Source of the DNA: Phycisphaerales bacterium PN19_bin_20 | Lineage (GTDB): Bacteria; Planctomycetota; Phycisphaerae; Phycisphaerales; UBA1924 | Length of the DNA stretch: 64,000 bases | Assembly (NCBI GenBank): GCA_021173225.1 | Contig: JAJOLK010000013.1 | Location: forward strand, 1 to 64,000 | Direction of reading: 5' to 3' | Shown: piece after piece, positions 24,994 through 34,223 of the stretch | Numbering within the stretch: position 1 is the first letter of the stretch | Layout of the letters: each line of letters opens with the position of its first letter | Translations under genes and position numbers: made by a program | Notes under the pieces: generated by a model | What the model saw: only the letters and a program-made list of their open reading frames with translations | The model's database searches: none | Told to the model about the DNA's origin: nothing

Positions 24994-26808
24994 ATGAGCG
25001 AAGTGCAAAGGGTGATCGCGGGTGCTGCGCGGCGGCTGTATGTCACGCGGGCGCTGCGGCTGGGGGTGGTGCTGCTTACGGCGGCGACGTCGGCGGCGCT
25101 CGTGCTGCTGCTGGTCGAGCGGCTTGGGCTGATCTCTGGCGTGCACTGGGGCGTGATGGCGGGCGCGGGCGTGGGCGGCGCGGTGGTGTTGGCGCTGATT
25201 GGCGCGGCGGTGCGGCGGTCCGACGAGCTGGCGGTGGCGCGGTGTTTGGACGAGGCCGCGGGGCTGAAGGAGTCGCTCTCAACCTCGCTGTATGTGCAGC
25301 GTGACGGTCTGGGTGGGGGCGCGTGGGGCGCGAATGTGACGGAGGGTGCGCGGGTGGCGGCATCGGGCGTGCGGCTGAGCGCGGCGATGCCGTTGCGAGC
25401 GCCGGGGTATTGGTACGCGCCACTGCTTGGACTGGTGGCGTTTGCGATTGCGTGGGCGCTGGTGCCGCAGGTTGATGTGCTGGGCCGCGATGCGCAGCGT
25501 GCTGAGGCGTTACAGAAGGAAGAGGCGGCGGTGGCGGTGACGGCGGAGGCGAAGGCGGCGGTTGACAAGGCGAAGGTGAAGATTGAGCAGGCGCTCGAGA
25601 AGCTTGGTGGCGACGACGGCGCGCAGGCGGAGCGTAAAGAGGTCGAGGCGCCCAAGGGTTTGAGCCCTGAGGAGACGCGTCGGGCGGCGATCAAGCAGCT
25701 CACGGGGATGCAGGATCAGCTGACGAAGCTGAGCCAGGGGGCGAAGGCGCAGGCGAGCCGCGAGCTGCTGGAGAAGATGAAGCAGCTTCGAGCGACGCCG
25801 GGCCCGTTGGCGGAGATGACTAGTCAGCTGGCGAAGGGGAACATCAGCGCGGCGCAGGCTGAGCTGCAGAGCTTGGCGGGGCAGATGGCGGCGGGGAGCA
25901 TGACGCCCGAGCAGAGCGCGGCGGTGCAGGCGGCGCTGGCGAGTCTATCAAAGCAGCTTGAGAAGGCCGCGGAGGACAGGAAGGCGCTGGAGAAGAAGCT
26001 GGCGGAGGCGGGTGTTGATCCGTCTTTGGCGGCCAAGCCTGCGGCGTTGGCGGAGGCGCTGAAGAAGAACGAGCAGCTGAGCGCGGAGCAGAAGAAGGCG
26101 CTCGAGAACGCGGCGGCGGCGCAGGAGCAAAGCGAGGGCGCGTGCCAGGGGATGGCGCAGGCGGCCAGCAACCTGGCTGAGGCGATGGCGCAGGCGAAGC
26201 AGCAGGGCGCACAGGGGATGAACGGGCAGCAGAGCGAGGCGCTCAAAGACCTTGCGCAGGCGATGGGTCAGATGGAGATGGCGAAAGCGGACATGGACTC
26301 ATTGGAAGCGGCAATGAGCGAGGCGAGCAGGCAGCTGTCGTCGATGAGCGAGGGGATGGGTCAGTGCGACAACCCGGGCGCTGGCGAGGCGCAGGGCGGG
26401 ATGGGCGGACAGGCGGGGATGGGTCAGGGCGCGGAGGGGCAGGGGGGCGGCCAGCCGGGCGAGGGGAGCGGTCGTGGCGAGCGCGGGGTGAGTGATGGTG
26501 GCGGGGGCGTGGGCGAGACGGAGGCGCCGGAGGTGTGGGAGAAGCGGAAGAGCCGTTCGCCGCTGGGACAGGGCCCGACGATCGGGACGATGCTGGTGCA
26601 GGGCGAGCAGATCAAGGGCGAGAGCCGTGCGCAGATGATCGAGGTGACGGAGAAGGCGGCGCAGCAGGCGGCTGAGGCGATGGATGAGAACAAGGTGCCG
26701 CGCGAGCTGCGCGAGGCAGTGAAGCGGTACTTTGGCGGTGTGAAGGCGGCGGCGAAGGGGACGGAGGATAAGAAGAAGGAAGAGAAGAAGGAGGAAGTGA
26801 AGAAGTAG
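24994..26808 (+). CDS. Membrane protein with long coiled-coil, Gln/Ala-rich domain
   Basis: 604 residues, starting at ATG 24994 (AAGGGG upstream). Three hydrophobic helices at about 21-41, 52-72 and 139-157 are separated by a soluble loop. The remaining 440 residues are helical, low-complexity and repetitive (LTKLSQGAKAQ, EKLAEAG, Ala/Glu/Gln/Lys heptads), with a Gly/Met/Gln-rich spacer near 460-500 and a Lys/Glu tail (KKKEEKKEEVKK). The arrangement of three helices, long Gln-rich coiled coil and Gly-rich spacer resembles DUF4175-type membrane proteins. I cannot tell whether it belongs to the module upstream, from which a terminator separates it. Confidence 0.75.
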   Translation: MSEVQRVIAGAARRLYVTRALRLGVVLLTAATSAALVLLLVERLGLISGVHWGVMAGAGVGGAVVLALIGAAVRRSDELAVARCLDEAAGLKESLSTSLYVQRDGLGGGAWGANVTEGARVAASGVRLSAAMPLRAPGYWYAPLLGLVAFAIAWALVPQVDVLGRDAQRAEALQKEEAAVAVTAEAKAAVDKAKVKIEQALEKLGGDDGAQAERKEVEAPKGLSPEETRRAAIKQLTGMQDQLTKLSQGAKAQASRELLEKMKQLRATPGPLAEMTSQLAKGNISAAQAELQSLAGQMAAGSMTPEQSAAVQAALASLSKQLEKAAEDRKALEKKLAEAGVDPSLAAKPAALAEALKKNEQLSAEQKKALENAAAAQEQSEGACQGMAQAASNLAEAMAQAKQQGAQGMNGQQSEALKDLAQAMGQMEMAKADMDSLEAAMSEASRQLSSMSEGMGQCDNPGAGEAQGGMGGQAGMGQGAEGQGGGQPGEGSGRGERGVSDGGGGVGETEAPEVWEKRKSRSPLGQGPTIGTMLVQGEQIKGESRAQMIEVTEKAAQQAAEAMDENKVPRELREAVKRYFGGVKAAAKGTEDKKKEEKKEEVKK

Positions 26809-26971
26809 CATGGAGGGAGCATTGGGGAATAAGCAATTGTTAATAGGCAATGGCGAGGGCCGCAGGTATGATAGAGCCAGTCCTGCGCAGAGGGAAAGTG
26901 TGGGTTAAAGACTTGGCCTTAGGAAGGCAAGTAGGTAGGATGAAACCCTGCTTCACGCGGGGCAGAGGCAT

Positions 26972-26990
26972 GGCAGGATGGAAACCTGCC
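26972..26990. terminator. Hairpin between convergent genes
   Basis: GGCAGG (26972-26977) pairs with CCTGCC (26985-26990) around a 7-base loop between two convergent genes. There is no T-tract, so it may be a structural element or a weak bidirectional terminator. Confidence 0.3.
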
Positions 26991-27047
26991 TGCGAAACAC
27001 AATATAAATATGGCAACACCGCACGACGACAGTCTAGAGCCGTCGGC

Positions 27048-27827
27048 TTACCTGATTGGTTCGGCGGCGAAAGAGACGGTTGCTTCGGCGGTGATGGTGA
27101 TCTCGCCGGTCTCGACGCTGGTGGGGTTGCCGCGTCCGCCGTTGCTGGCCATCATCATCTTCTCCATGCCGTACATGGGCGAGGGGCCGGCGGCGACGCC
27201 GGTGCGGGCCTCGATAACGCGGGTGATCCTGAGCCCGAGGGCGGCGGCCATGACGTCGGCCTTTCTGCGTGCCGCGCTTGTGGCGGTGGTGAGCGCCTCG
27301 GCCTCGGCGGGGTCTCGTTTGGCGAGCTCAAAGCTGACGCCCTGGATGGTGTTGCCACCGGCGGCGACGGCGGCGTCGATCACATCGCCGGCGTTTTTAG
27401 GATCATCGAGCTGCACGCGGAGGGTGGTGCTGGCCTGATAGCCGACGACCTTAAACTCTTTGCCCTCGGCCTGGTCTTGATAGTTGAACTGCGGGGAGAC
27501 GCTGACCCACTGGGTCTGCAGGAGCAGGCCTGGGAGAGCGGTGCCCTTAATGGCGCGGGTGGCGGCGGCGAGGCGTTTGTTGAGCGCGTCGGTGGCGAGG
27601 GCGGCGGTCTTTTCGGTGATGGTCACGCCGAGGCTGACGACCGCGCGGTCAGGCGGACGGACGGCCTCGCCCGAGCCGGAGGCGGTGATGAGCGTGAAGC
27701 GGATGTCACTGGCGGTGAGTGGGCCTTGCAACTGGACCTGCGGCTGTGCGGCGGAAGGCGTGGTGAAGCTCACGAGTGCGGCGAGGAAGATGGTGCCGGC
27801 GATGGCGACGATGGTGGTGGTGCGCAT
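27048..27827 (-). CDS. Secreted SIMPL (DUF541) domain protein
   Basis: 259 residues from ATG 27827, chosen because a clean signal peptide begins there (MRTTTIVAIAGTIFLAALVSF, cleavage after SAAQ). Mature protein has the SIMPL fold: GSGEAVRPPDRAVVSLGVTITEKTAALATDALNKRLAAATRAIK, the WVSVSPQFNYQDQAEGKEFKVVGYQASTTLRVQLDD centre, GNTIQGVSFELAKRDPAEAEALTTATSAARRKADVMAAALGL and ETGEITITAEATVSF end. SIMPL proteins are periplasmic or surface proteins related to oxidative stress and chaperone-like functions in the better-studied members. It converges with the coiled-coil membrane protein gene. Confidence 0.9.
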   Translation of the reverse strand: MRTTTIVAIAGTIFLAALVSFTTPSAAQPQVQLQGPLTASDIRFTLITASGSGEAVRPPDRAVVSLGVTITEKTAALATDALNKRLAAATRAIKGTALPGLLLQTQWVSVSPQFNYQDQAEGKEFKVVGYQASTTLRVQLDDPKNAGDVIDAAVAAGGNTIQGVSFELAKRDPAEAEALTTATSAARRKADVMAAALGLRITRVIEARTGVAAGPSPMYGMEKMMMASNGGRGNPTSVETGEITITAEATVSFAAEPIR

Positions 27828-28034
27828 GGTGTTGCTCGCGTGCGGGTCGTGGTCGAGATCTGTGCCTGGAGTGAACGCTTGGATTGATGCTGGCCGGTTG
27901 ACCTGCTGTGTAGCCTTCGCGGCGGTGTTAGTTGCGGATTCGAGCGGGTGCCGCGACGCGGGAGGGTTGGAGGTTGCGGGGCGGAGGTTGGAGACGCGGT
28001 GGGAGTTGGCCGCGGGGGCCAGTATCATGCGTGC

Positions 28035-28796
28035 ATGGCAGGAACTGACGGCAACGAGGCGGACAAGCTGTGGGCCGAGCTTGGCGGTGGTGGTGGCGGT
28101 GACGGTGGTGAGGCGGTGAGGGGCGGGGCTGGCGGCGGGGGCGGAACGTCAAAGGTGGGTAAGGCCGCAGGCGATGGCTTCGCGGGTGATCCCGGCGCGA
28201 GAGTTGGTGGCGTGGATGTTGATGGCGCGGGTGCCGTGGACACGGCGGCGGGCGCGCTGTTTGGTAAGCGGGCGGTTGGATCGCGCAGCACGGGTGGCAG
28301 CGCGGCGGCGTTTGGTGGTGGGGGAGCGAGTGGGGAAGCGAGTGGGGAAGCGGTTCGGGTTGCGGGTAGTGGAGGTCGGTCGTGGCCGCTGGTGGCAGTG
28401 ATTGCCGGTGGCGTGGTGTTGTTGGCTCTGGTGGTGATGGTGGGCGTTTACGTGCTGTCATCACGCGCGAAGCCTGCAATGGGTGCGGGTAGCGCGAGTG
28501 GCAATGTTGTGGCTGGTCCGAGTGGTAATGTTGCTAATAACGAGAGCGTGACGGGTAAGAGTGGTGCTGGCAGAGGTGGTGGTGTGGACGCGTCGCGTGC
28601 GGGGAAGATCAACATCAATACGGCAAGTGCGACGGAGCTGGCGCTGCTGCCGGGGGTTGGGCCTTCCTTGGCGGCGGCGATTGTGACGTACCGCGTCAAG
28701 CACGGGCGTTTTGCGAGTGTGGCGGCGCTGGACAGCGTGCCGGGGATTGGGCCCAAGCGGCTGGCGGAGATCACGCCGCTGGCTTTCGTGGACTGA
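28035..28796 (+). CDS. ComEA-like helix-hairpin-helix membrane protein
   Basis: 253 residues from ATG 28035. The C-terminal 65 residues form a ComEA-type double HhH: KININTASATELALLPGVGPSLAAAIVTYRVKHGRF, then ALDSVPGIGPKRLAEI, a DNA-binding fold used in transformation. Membrane helix near 117-139 (SWPLVAVIAGGVVLLALVVMVGVYVL). The N-terminal 115 residues are Gly/Ala-rich low complexity (GGGGGGDGGEAVRGGAGGGGG), much longer than in ComEA of Bacillus. It starts close to, and divergent from, the SIMPL gene, and precedes psuG by 20 bases. Whether it binds DNA outside the membrane for competence cannot be decided here. Confidence 0.8.
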   Translation: MAGTDGNEADKLWAELGGGGGGDGGEAVRGGAGGGGGTSKVGKAAGDGFAGDPGARVGGVDVDGAGAVDTAAGALFGKRAVGSRSTGGSAAAFGGGGASGEASGEAVRVAGSGGRSWPLVAVIAGGVVLLALVVMVGVYVLSSRAKPAMGAGSASGNVVAGPSGNVANNESVTGKSGAGRGGGVDASRAGKININTASATELALLPGVGPSLAAAIVTYRVKHGRFASVAALDSVPGIGPKRLAEITPLAFVD

Positions 28797-28816
28797 CAGA
28801 GGGGTCGGGGCGAGCG

Positions 28817-29731
28817 ATGAGCATGAGTGAAACAACATTGGGCGGCAGCGCGGGGCCTGTAGCGCGGCTGGCGCTGGAGACAACGCTGCTGGTACACGGG
28901 GTGCCGGGGGGTGGCGCGATGGCGCTGGCGCGCGAGCTTTCAGCGCTGGCGATGGCGCACGGCGCGCGACCGGTGCTGATGGGCGTGTTGGGCGGGCGGG
29001 TGGTCTGCGGGCTGAGCGAGGCGGAGCTTGAGGTGATGTTGGCGCAAGCGCGCGGCGGGGTGGCTGATGGTGTGCTGAAGCTGAACACGTCGAGCCTGGG
29101 AGCCGCGCTGGCGCAGGGCAGGACGGGCGCGACGACGGTGAGCACGACGGTGGAGCTGGCGCACGGCGCGGGAGTGCGGGTGTTTGCGACCGGCGGCATC
29201 GGCGGCGTGCACCGCGGGCTGGGCGAGCGGCTGGACATTTCGACGGACTTACTGGCGCTATCGAGGTTTCCGGTGGCGGTGGTGACGGCGGGGTGCAAGA
29301 GCATTCTGGACGTGAGCGCGACACGCGAGCTGCTAGAGACGCTGGGTGTGCCGGTGATTGGGTGGCGGACAGAGCGGTTCCCGGCGTTCTATCGGCGCGA
29401 CGGTGGCGAGGGTGTTGATGCGCGGTTTGATGACATGGGCGCGCTGGCGCGGTATGTGCGGCATGAGCTGGCCCGCAGCGGGCGCGGCGTGGTGATCTGC
29501 AACCCGATTCCGGCTGAGGATGAGCTGCGCGAGGAGGACTGGCGCGGCTGGCTGGCGGCGGCAGAGGCGCGAGCGCGTAGAGGGGGGGCGGCAGGTCGGG
29601 GTGTTACGCCGGCGGTACTGGCGGCGCTGCACGAGGTCTCCGGCGGCGCGACGCTGGCGGCGAACGTGGCGCTGGTGAAGGACAACGTGCGTGTGGGGGC
29701 GGCGCTGGCGCGAGGGATCAGCGGGGTGTGA
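28817..29731 (+). CDS. psuG: Pseudouridine-5'-phosphate glycosidase
   Basis: 304 residues, normal length for PsuG. It reversibly cleaves pseudouridine 5'-phosphate to uracil and ribose 5-phosphate. Strong family blocks: LETTLLVHGVP, RTGATTVSTTVELAHGAGVRVFATGGIGGVHRGL, DISTDLLAL, VVTAGCKSILDVSATRELLETLGVPVIGWRTERFPAFY. The lysine in GCKSILD is the expected Schiff-base residue, and a lysine is kept in KLNTSSL where other members have K-x-S-R-R-D, so that loop has diverged. No kinase gene (psuK) lies next to it. Close spacing to the ComEA-like gene suggests co-transcription. Confidence 0.88.
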   Translation: MSMSETTLGGSAGPVARLALETTLLVHGVPGGGAMALARELSALAMAHGARPVLMGVLGGRVVCGLSEAELEVMLAQARGGVADGVLKLNTSSLGAALAQGRTGATTVSTTVELAHGAGVRVFATGGIGGVHRGLGERLDISTDLLALSRFPVAVVTAGCKSILDVSATRELLETLGVPVIGWRTERFPAFYRRDGGEGVDARFDDMGALARYVRHELARSGRGVVICNPIPAEDELREEDWRGWLAAAEARARRGGAAGRGVTPAVLAALHEVSGGATLAANVALVKDNVRVGAALARGISGV

Positions 29732-29985
29732 TGGGCGTGCTCGCGGCTGAGCGGAGGGAGTGGGTAGACGTGCGGGTGTTCGGGAGTGTGCTTGACAAGC
29801 GGCGGGGGCGTGGAAAACGCAATAGCACTATTGACCCCAAGATCGTCACATACTGGCATTATATTGACTGCTATTAGGCTGGAATCTTTAGCGGCGCGTT
29901 AGCCCAGGGCAATACAGCCGGCTTTACTAAGTACTGCGGATCGATGGCTTGGCGGAAGCCGTAGCGGGGCGATGGGGAGCGCGTG

Positions 29986-30105
29986 ATGAGAACGGACTTG
30001 AGGGTCGCTTCGTGCGTCTTTGCGCTGATGGGCGTGGGGCTGCTGTGCGCGGTGCTCTTGGGCTTCAGGCCGTGGGTCGTGGGCGCGCGTAACGAGGTGT
30101 CCTAG
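29986..30105 (+). CDS. Small single-pass membrane protein (39 residues)
   Basis: ATG 29986 to TAG 30105, preceded by GGGGAG 7 bases upstream. The protein is MRTDLRVASC followed by a hydrophobic helix (VFALMGVGLLCAVLLGF) and RPWVVGARNEVS. It precedes a TTG-started gene by 8 bases, so both belong to one transcript. The signal and spacing make it a likely real gene, though I do not recognise a family. Confidence 0.5.
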   Translation: MRTDLRVASCVFALMGVGLLCAVLLGFRPWVVGARNEVS

Positions 30106-30113
30106 GAGCGCCG

Positions 30114-30560
30114 TTGAGTCTGAGCAAAGTGACCGGCTACCTGGCGCTGGACGCTAGGGACAGAGCGCGTGCTGCTCGCGGGGTTCGGTCAATGACGAAC
30201 ACGCGCGTGCTGTCGAGGATGGGCTCGGTGCTTGTCTTCGAGGCCCCTTCTGCGGCGGAGCCTGAGTTCATCCGTGGCACGTTCATGCAGGAGCTGATGT
30301 CTGCAGACCCGGGGGCGCGCGAGGCGGCGGTGCTAGCGATGTGGGGCGCCGGTCTGCATGACGATCACGAGTTCGGCGCGCAGTTTGTAAAGGCGGTGGG
30401 TGACCCGGACGCGCAGGTGAGCTATTACGCCAGGTTGAAGCTGGCGCAGTGGTCGCAGCATCGTGAAGACTTCTACCGCAAGCACGGGCGGAGGGCGCCG
30501 CTGGTGACGCATGTGTCGCCGGCGCCGTCGCGATCGCGTTTACGTCGAGCGCGGGTGTGA
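30114..30560 (+). CDS. Conserved-looking protein of unknown function
   Basis: 148 residues with a TTG start at 30114; AGGAG sits 6 bases upstream, which supports this start. The protein is mixed alpha/beta with an amphipathic helical middle (FIRGTFMQELMSADPGAREAAVLAMWGAGLHDDHEF and DAQVSYYARLKLAQWSQ), resembling one or two HEAT-like helical pairs, and an arginine-rich end (SRSRLRRARV). No domain recognised. Its stop overlaps the start of the next, broken pseudopilin gene by 4 bases (GTGA). Confidence 0.5.
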   Translation: MSLSKVTGYLALDARDRARAARGVRSMTNTRVLSRMGSVLVFEAPSAAEPEFIRGTFMQELMSADPGAREAAVLAMWGAGLHDDHEFGAQFVKAVGDPDAQVSYYARLKLAQWSQHREDFYRKHGRRAPLVTHVSPAPSRSRLRRARV

Positions 30561-31085
30561 CGGCGGTGGAGGGGGAGACGATAAAGCGAGGGCCTACAGC
30601 ACGACTGGGCAGGGCGGTGGCGAACGGTCGTCGCGGGCTCGCGTGTCAACATACGATGGCCTTCTCGCTGGTGAAGGTGCTGGTGGTGCTGTTGAGTGTT
30701 GCGGTGTTGGTGGCGATCGCGCTACCGGTGATCGGCGGGGCGCGGGGTGCGGCAACAAGTGCCGTTTGCGGCGCTTGCCTCCATCGGCGGGCTCACGCTG
30801 GACGCGGGCACGCAGCGGCAGAGCCCTTGGTTCTGCCGGGCCGGCGCCCGACCCGAGGCGGACTTTCCGGGTGTGTCGTACGCGTACTTGAGCTTGGACC
30901 TGGCGGGTCTGCTGGTCGGTGAGCCACTGGCCCAGAGTGCGGCGCGGCTTGGCAAGATGGTGGGCGAGGCGCCCAACGAACCTCTGTTTTGCGACGACCT
31001 GCCGCGGCACGGACCAAGCGCCAGCGGGGGTGGCCAGCACTTTGTGCGGCTCGACGGTGCGGTGACGGTCGGGCTTCGGCGTTAG
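30557..31085 (+). pseudogene. Frameshifted pseudopilin-like gene
   Basis: Two overlapping frames together look like one pseudopilin. Frame 1 begins with a GTG at 30557 and encodes a leader then FSLVKVLVVLLSVAVLVAIALPVIGGAR, a prepilin helix, with lysine where Glu5 should be, followed by AATSAVCGACL, after which the sequence loses resemblance. Frame 2 continues from about 30770 as VPFAALASIGGLTLDAGTQRQ, and ends HFVRLDGAVTVGLRR, which resembles the His-x-DG end of pseudopilins. A plus-1 shift near 30770, plus probable loss of central sequence, explains both. The missing Glu5 argues that the gene is dead rather than a sequencing error. Confidence 0.55.
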
Positions 31086-31113
31086 CGGGTCTGCGTCTTT
31101 GGCGTGCCTGGAC

Positions 31114-34041
31114 TCAAACCTCTATCCCTGAGCCGAGCACTTCAACACCTTCTGGGCCATCGCCCGCGTCGTCGCGTGCGGCCCTGCGCGCTGAGGCAGC
31201 ACCCTTGGTACCGGGCGGCGGGCCGCCGTCGTCTTCGCGGCCGTCGAGGCGCTGCGCGGAGCTGAGTGGTTTGCCGTCGGGCCCGGTGAGTGCTTCGCCG
31301 GCGAGAGTTTTGATGACCGGCGCCGGGTGTGCGGCGGTGTGGGCCAGCAGGCTGGCGAGAAGCTTTTTTTGCTCGGGCTCTGGGAGCTTTTTGAAGTCAG
31401 CGCGGCCGCGGCACTTGGGGAACTTGCTGCATCCGAGCCAAGGGCCGAACTTGCCTGGGCGGAGATAGCAGGGGCTTTCGCACTTGGGGCAGGGGATTGC
31501 GGGGTCTGGCGTGAAGGGTGGCATGGAGGGCGGGATGGCCCGGCCGCGTTTGTCGAGGCGGAGGATGCCGTCGCAGGGGTTTGCTTTGTCTGAGTAGCCG
31601 CTGCAGCCGAGGAACGCGCCGAACTTTCCGACGCGGGCGATCATGGGCCTTGCGCACTTGTGGCAAGCAACGGAGGTGGTCTCGATGCGTTTGGGCTTGC
31701 CGTCACGGTCAACGGGCGCGGCATAGTCACACTCGGGGTAGGTGGCGCAGGAGAGGAACTTGCCGTTCTTTCCGAGTCGGTAGACGGTGCCGGCGGGCGG
31801 GAGGCCTTTGGCTTTGCGTGCGGCCTCGCACTTTGGGCAGTTGAAGGGGGCGGGTGTGGTCTCGGCCTTGGCGTGCTTGATGACGCCCTCGACCTCGCCC
31901 AGGCGCGCCTTGAAGGGCGCGTAGAACTTGTGGAGCATGTCGATCCAGTCGAGGTGGTCGTCCTCGACTTTGTCGAGCTGCTGCTCCATCTCGCGTGTGT
32001 AGCGGACGTCGAGCAGGTCGGGAAAGGCCTCGACGAGCATGTCGGTGACGACCTCGCCGATGTCGGTGCTGTAGAAGCGCCGGTCGATCTGCTCGGTGTA
32101 CTTGCGGTCTTGGATGACGCCGATGATGCTGGCGTAGGTGCTGGGGCGGCCGATGCCCTCGGCTTCGAGGGTTTTGATGAGGCTGGCCTCGGTGTAACGT
32201 GGCGGCGGGCTGGTGAACTTTTGGCGTGGGTCGAGATGGAAGGGCGCGAGCGGCTGGGCTTCGCGCAGCGGGGGGAGTGTGGGCTCATCGGCGCCGGAGG
32301 TGCCAAGGACGCGGAGGAAGCCGTCAAAGACCAGGACGCGGCCGGTGGCGCGGAAGGTCAGCGGCGTGCGTGGCTCGGTGCCGCCGACGATGGTGGCGGC
32401 GGTGCTGTCCCACTCTGCGGGCTTCATCTGCGAGGCGATGAAGCGGTCCCAGATGAGCTTGTAGAGGCGGTAAAGGTCGGGGCGCAGGGCGCGCTCAAGC
32501 TTGGGGCCGGGCGGGTAGCTGGTGCTGGTGGGGCGGATGGCCTCGTGCGCATCCTGGGCGTCTTTGTTGCTTGAGCCGAAGAAGTTGGGCTTCTCGGGCA
32601 GGTATTCGGGCCCGTAGGCGATCGGGATGAAGTCGCGGACCATGGTGAGCGCCTCGCCGCTGAGGCGGGTGCTGTCGGTACGCATGTAGGTGATGAGCGC
32701 GACGGGGCCCTCGCCCGGGATGTCTATGCCCTGATAGAGCGCCTGCGCGGCGCCCATGGTGCGCTGCGCGCCGAAGCCCAGACGGTTGGCGGCGGCCTGC
32801 TGCAGGGTGCTGGTAATAAACGGCGGCGGCGGGCGCGTGGTGGTCCGCCTGTTCTCAAGGCTCGTGACCTTGTAGACGGTGGCGGGGTCAACCTGCCCGG
32901 TTATGGTGCGGACGAACCGCGCGGGGCCCTTGCCCTGCGGGTCTTCACGCGTGTCGAGCTTGATGCTCTTGAGGCCGGCGAGGGTGGCGATGTCAGCGGC
33001 GCGCTTGGCAAGAGCGACCGACTGCGCGGGCTGGAAGTCTGCCCCGCCGCCAACTTGCAGGTCGAACTTCTCGCCGGCGACTTCGACCAGCTCGGCGCGG
33101 ATGGCCGCGCGGTCACTGAGCCAGGCGACGAGGTCTTTTTGGGTCGGCGGGTTGCCCTTGGCGTCACGCTCTTGCAGCTTGGCGCCGATGGCCTGCGCGA
33201 GGGCGGGGGCCTTGGCAAGCTCGGCGGTGAAGCAGGCGGTCAGCTCGTAGGACTCATCGGGGATGAACGCGCGGATGGCGCGCTCACGCTCAACAATGAC
33301 GCGGACGGCGACTGACTGCACGCGCCCGGCGCTGAGGCCGCGGGCGACCTTCTTCCAGAGCAGGGGCGACACCTGGTAGCCGACGATGCGGTCAAGGACG
33401 CGCCGCGCCTGCTGGGCGTTGACGCGGCCCATATCGATGGGCCTTGCGGCGGCGAGCCCACGCTGAACCTCGGCCTTGGTGATGGCGTTAAAGGTGACGC
33501 GCTTGGCGACTTCGGGCCTGATGCCGAGCTCTTCGGCCAGATGCCAGGCGATGGCCTCGCCCTCGCGATCGGGGTCGGTGGCGAAGTAGACCTCGCGGGC
33601 CTTTCGGGCCGTGCGTTTGAGGTCAGAGATGACCTTGTCCTTGCCGTCGAGGATCTGGTAGGTGGTGGCGAAGTCGTGATCAAGGTCAACGCCTGGGACG
33701 GGGTTCTTGATGCCTTTGGGGTTCTTGCTGGGCAGGTCACGAACGTGGCCGATGCTGGCCATGACCTTGTAGCTGGAGCCGAGGTACTTGTTGATGGTCT
33801 TGGCTTTGGCGGGCGACTCGACGATGACTAGGGCCGCGCCGGTGCCGGAGGATGAATCGTCGGTGTCGGTGGTGTCGAGCGCGTCGGTGGCGTCAAAGGG
33901 CGCGTTGCTGGCGGGCTTGGCGGCGCGACCGGCGGCCGCCGAACCAGATTGACGACGCGGCCGCGCGGCACCCGGCGGGCTTGCCTTGGTGGCGGAGCGC
34001 TTGGAGGGGGCGCGACTGGTGGGTGCGGTACGTTTGGCCAT
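31114..34041 (-). CDS. topA: DNA topoisomerase I
   Basis: 975 residues, ATG 34041. Type IA topoisomerase relaxing negative supercoils. After a 70-residue basic/low-complexity N-terminal extension comes the Toprim domain (ALVIVESPAKAKTINKYLG at 70-88, then VYFATDPDREGEAIAWHLAEEL with the DxDxxG-type metal residues). The catalytic tyrosine is in YMRTDSTRLS, and further core motifs RRVLDRIVGYQVSPLLWKKV and GIGRPSTYASII are present. C-terminal: three zinc-ribbon motifs (CPKCEAAR..CATYPEC, CHKCARPM..CSGYSDKANPC, CPKCESPCYL..CSKFPKC). Monocistronic on the minus strand. The C-terminal tail ends in a Gly/Pro-rich segment. Confidence 0.97.
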   Translation of the reverse strand: MAKRTAPTSRAPSKRSATKASPPGAARPRRQSGSAAAGRAAKPASNAPFDATDALDTTDTDDSSSGTGAALVIVESPAKAKTINKYLGSSYKVMASIGHVRDLPSKNPKGIKNPVPGVDLDHDFATTYQILDGKDKVISDLKRTARKAREVYFATDPDREGEAIAWHLAEELGIRPEVAKRVTFNAITKAEVQRGLAAARPIDMGRVNAQQARRVLDRIVGYQVSPLLWKKVARGLSAGRVQSVAVRVIVERERAIRAFIPDESYELTACFTAELAKAPALAQAIGAKLQERDAKGNPPTQKDLVAWLSDRAAIRAELVEVAGEKFDLQVGGGADFQPAQSVALAKRAADIATLAGLKSIKLDTREDPQGKGPARFVRTITGQVDPATVYKVTSLENRRTTTRPPPPFITSTLQQAAANRLGFGAQRTMGAAQALYQGIDIPGEGPVALITYMRTDSTRLSGEALTMVRDFIPIAYGPEYLPEKPNFFGSSNKDAQDAHEAIRPTSTSYPPGPKLERALRPDLYRLYKLIWDRFIASQMKPAEWDSTAATIVGGTEPRTPLTFRATGRVLVFDGFLRVLGTSGADEPTLPPLREAQPLAPFHLDPRQKFTSPPPRYTEASLIKTLEAEGIGRPSTYASIIGVIQDRKYTEQIDRRFYSTDIGEVVTDMLVEAFPDLLDVRYTREMEQQLDKVEDDHLDWIDMLHKFYAPFKARLGEVEGVIKHAKAETTPAPFNCPKCEAARKAKGLPPAGTVYRLGKNGKFLSCATYPECDYAAPVDRDGKPKRIETTSVACHKCARPMIARVGKFGAFLGCSGYSDKANPCDGILRLDKRGRAIPPSMPPFTPDPAIPCPKCESPCYLRPGKFGPWLGCSKFPKCRGRADFKKLPEPEQKKLLASLLAHTAAHPAPVIKTLAGEALTGPDGKPLSSAQRLDGREDDGGPPPGTKGAASARRAARDDAGDGPEGVEVLGSGIEV

Positions 34042-34105
34042 TGTTACTCGAAGCCGCGGACCGCCTGACGCCGGGCGGGCCGATCACTGTGAGGGGTACG
34101 TCGCG

Positions 34106-34216
34106 ATGTCAGGGCAAAGTTTCGACCAATCTGATGGTGAAGACCTGAGTTTGATTGGCGTGTTTGGTAATTGGAAGGATTTCGAGGCGAGAATGACGCA
34201 TCAGTTTGGATTTTGA
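34106..34216 (+). CDS. Possible small protein (36 residues) between topA and miaA
   Basis: ATG 34106 with GAGGGG 9 bases upstream, ending at TGA 34216. The product MSGQSFDQSDGEDLSLIGVFGN... (36 residues) is acidic and has ordinary protein composition, unlike the arginine-rich shadow frames, and its DNA is less GC-rich than its neighbours. It would run in the 180-base gap between two divergent/convergent minus-strand genes, in the opposite direction. It could be chance. Confidence 0.3.
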   Translation: MSGQSFDQSDGEDLSLIGVFGNWKDFEARMTHQFGF

Positions 34217-34223
34217 TAGTACT

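Noticed and set aside
26850..27887. 345-residue plus-strand frame opposite the SIMPL gene
   Set aside because: Mostly antisense to the SIMPL protein with Gly/Asp-rich shadow composition and no domain.
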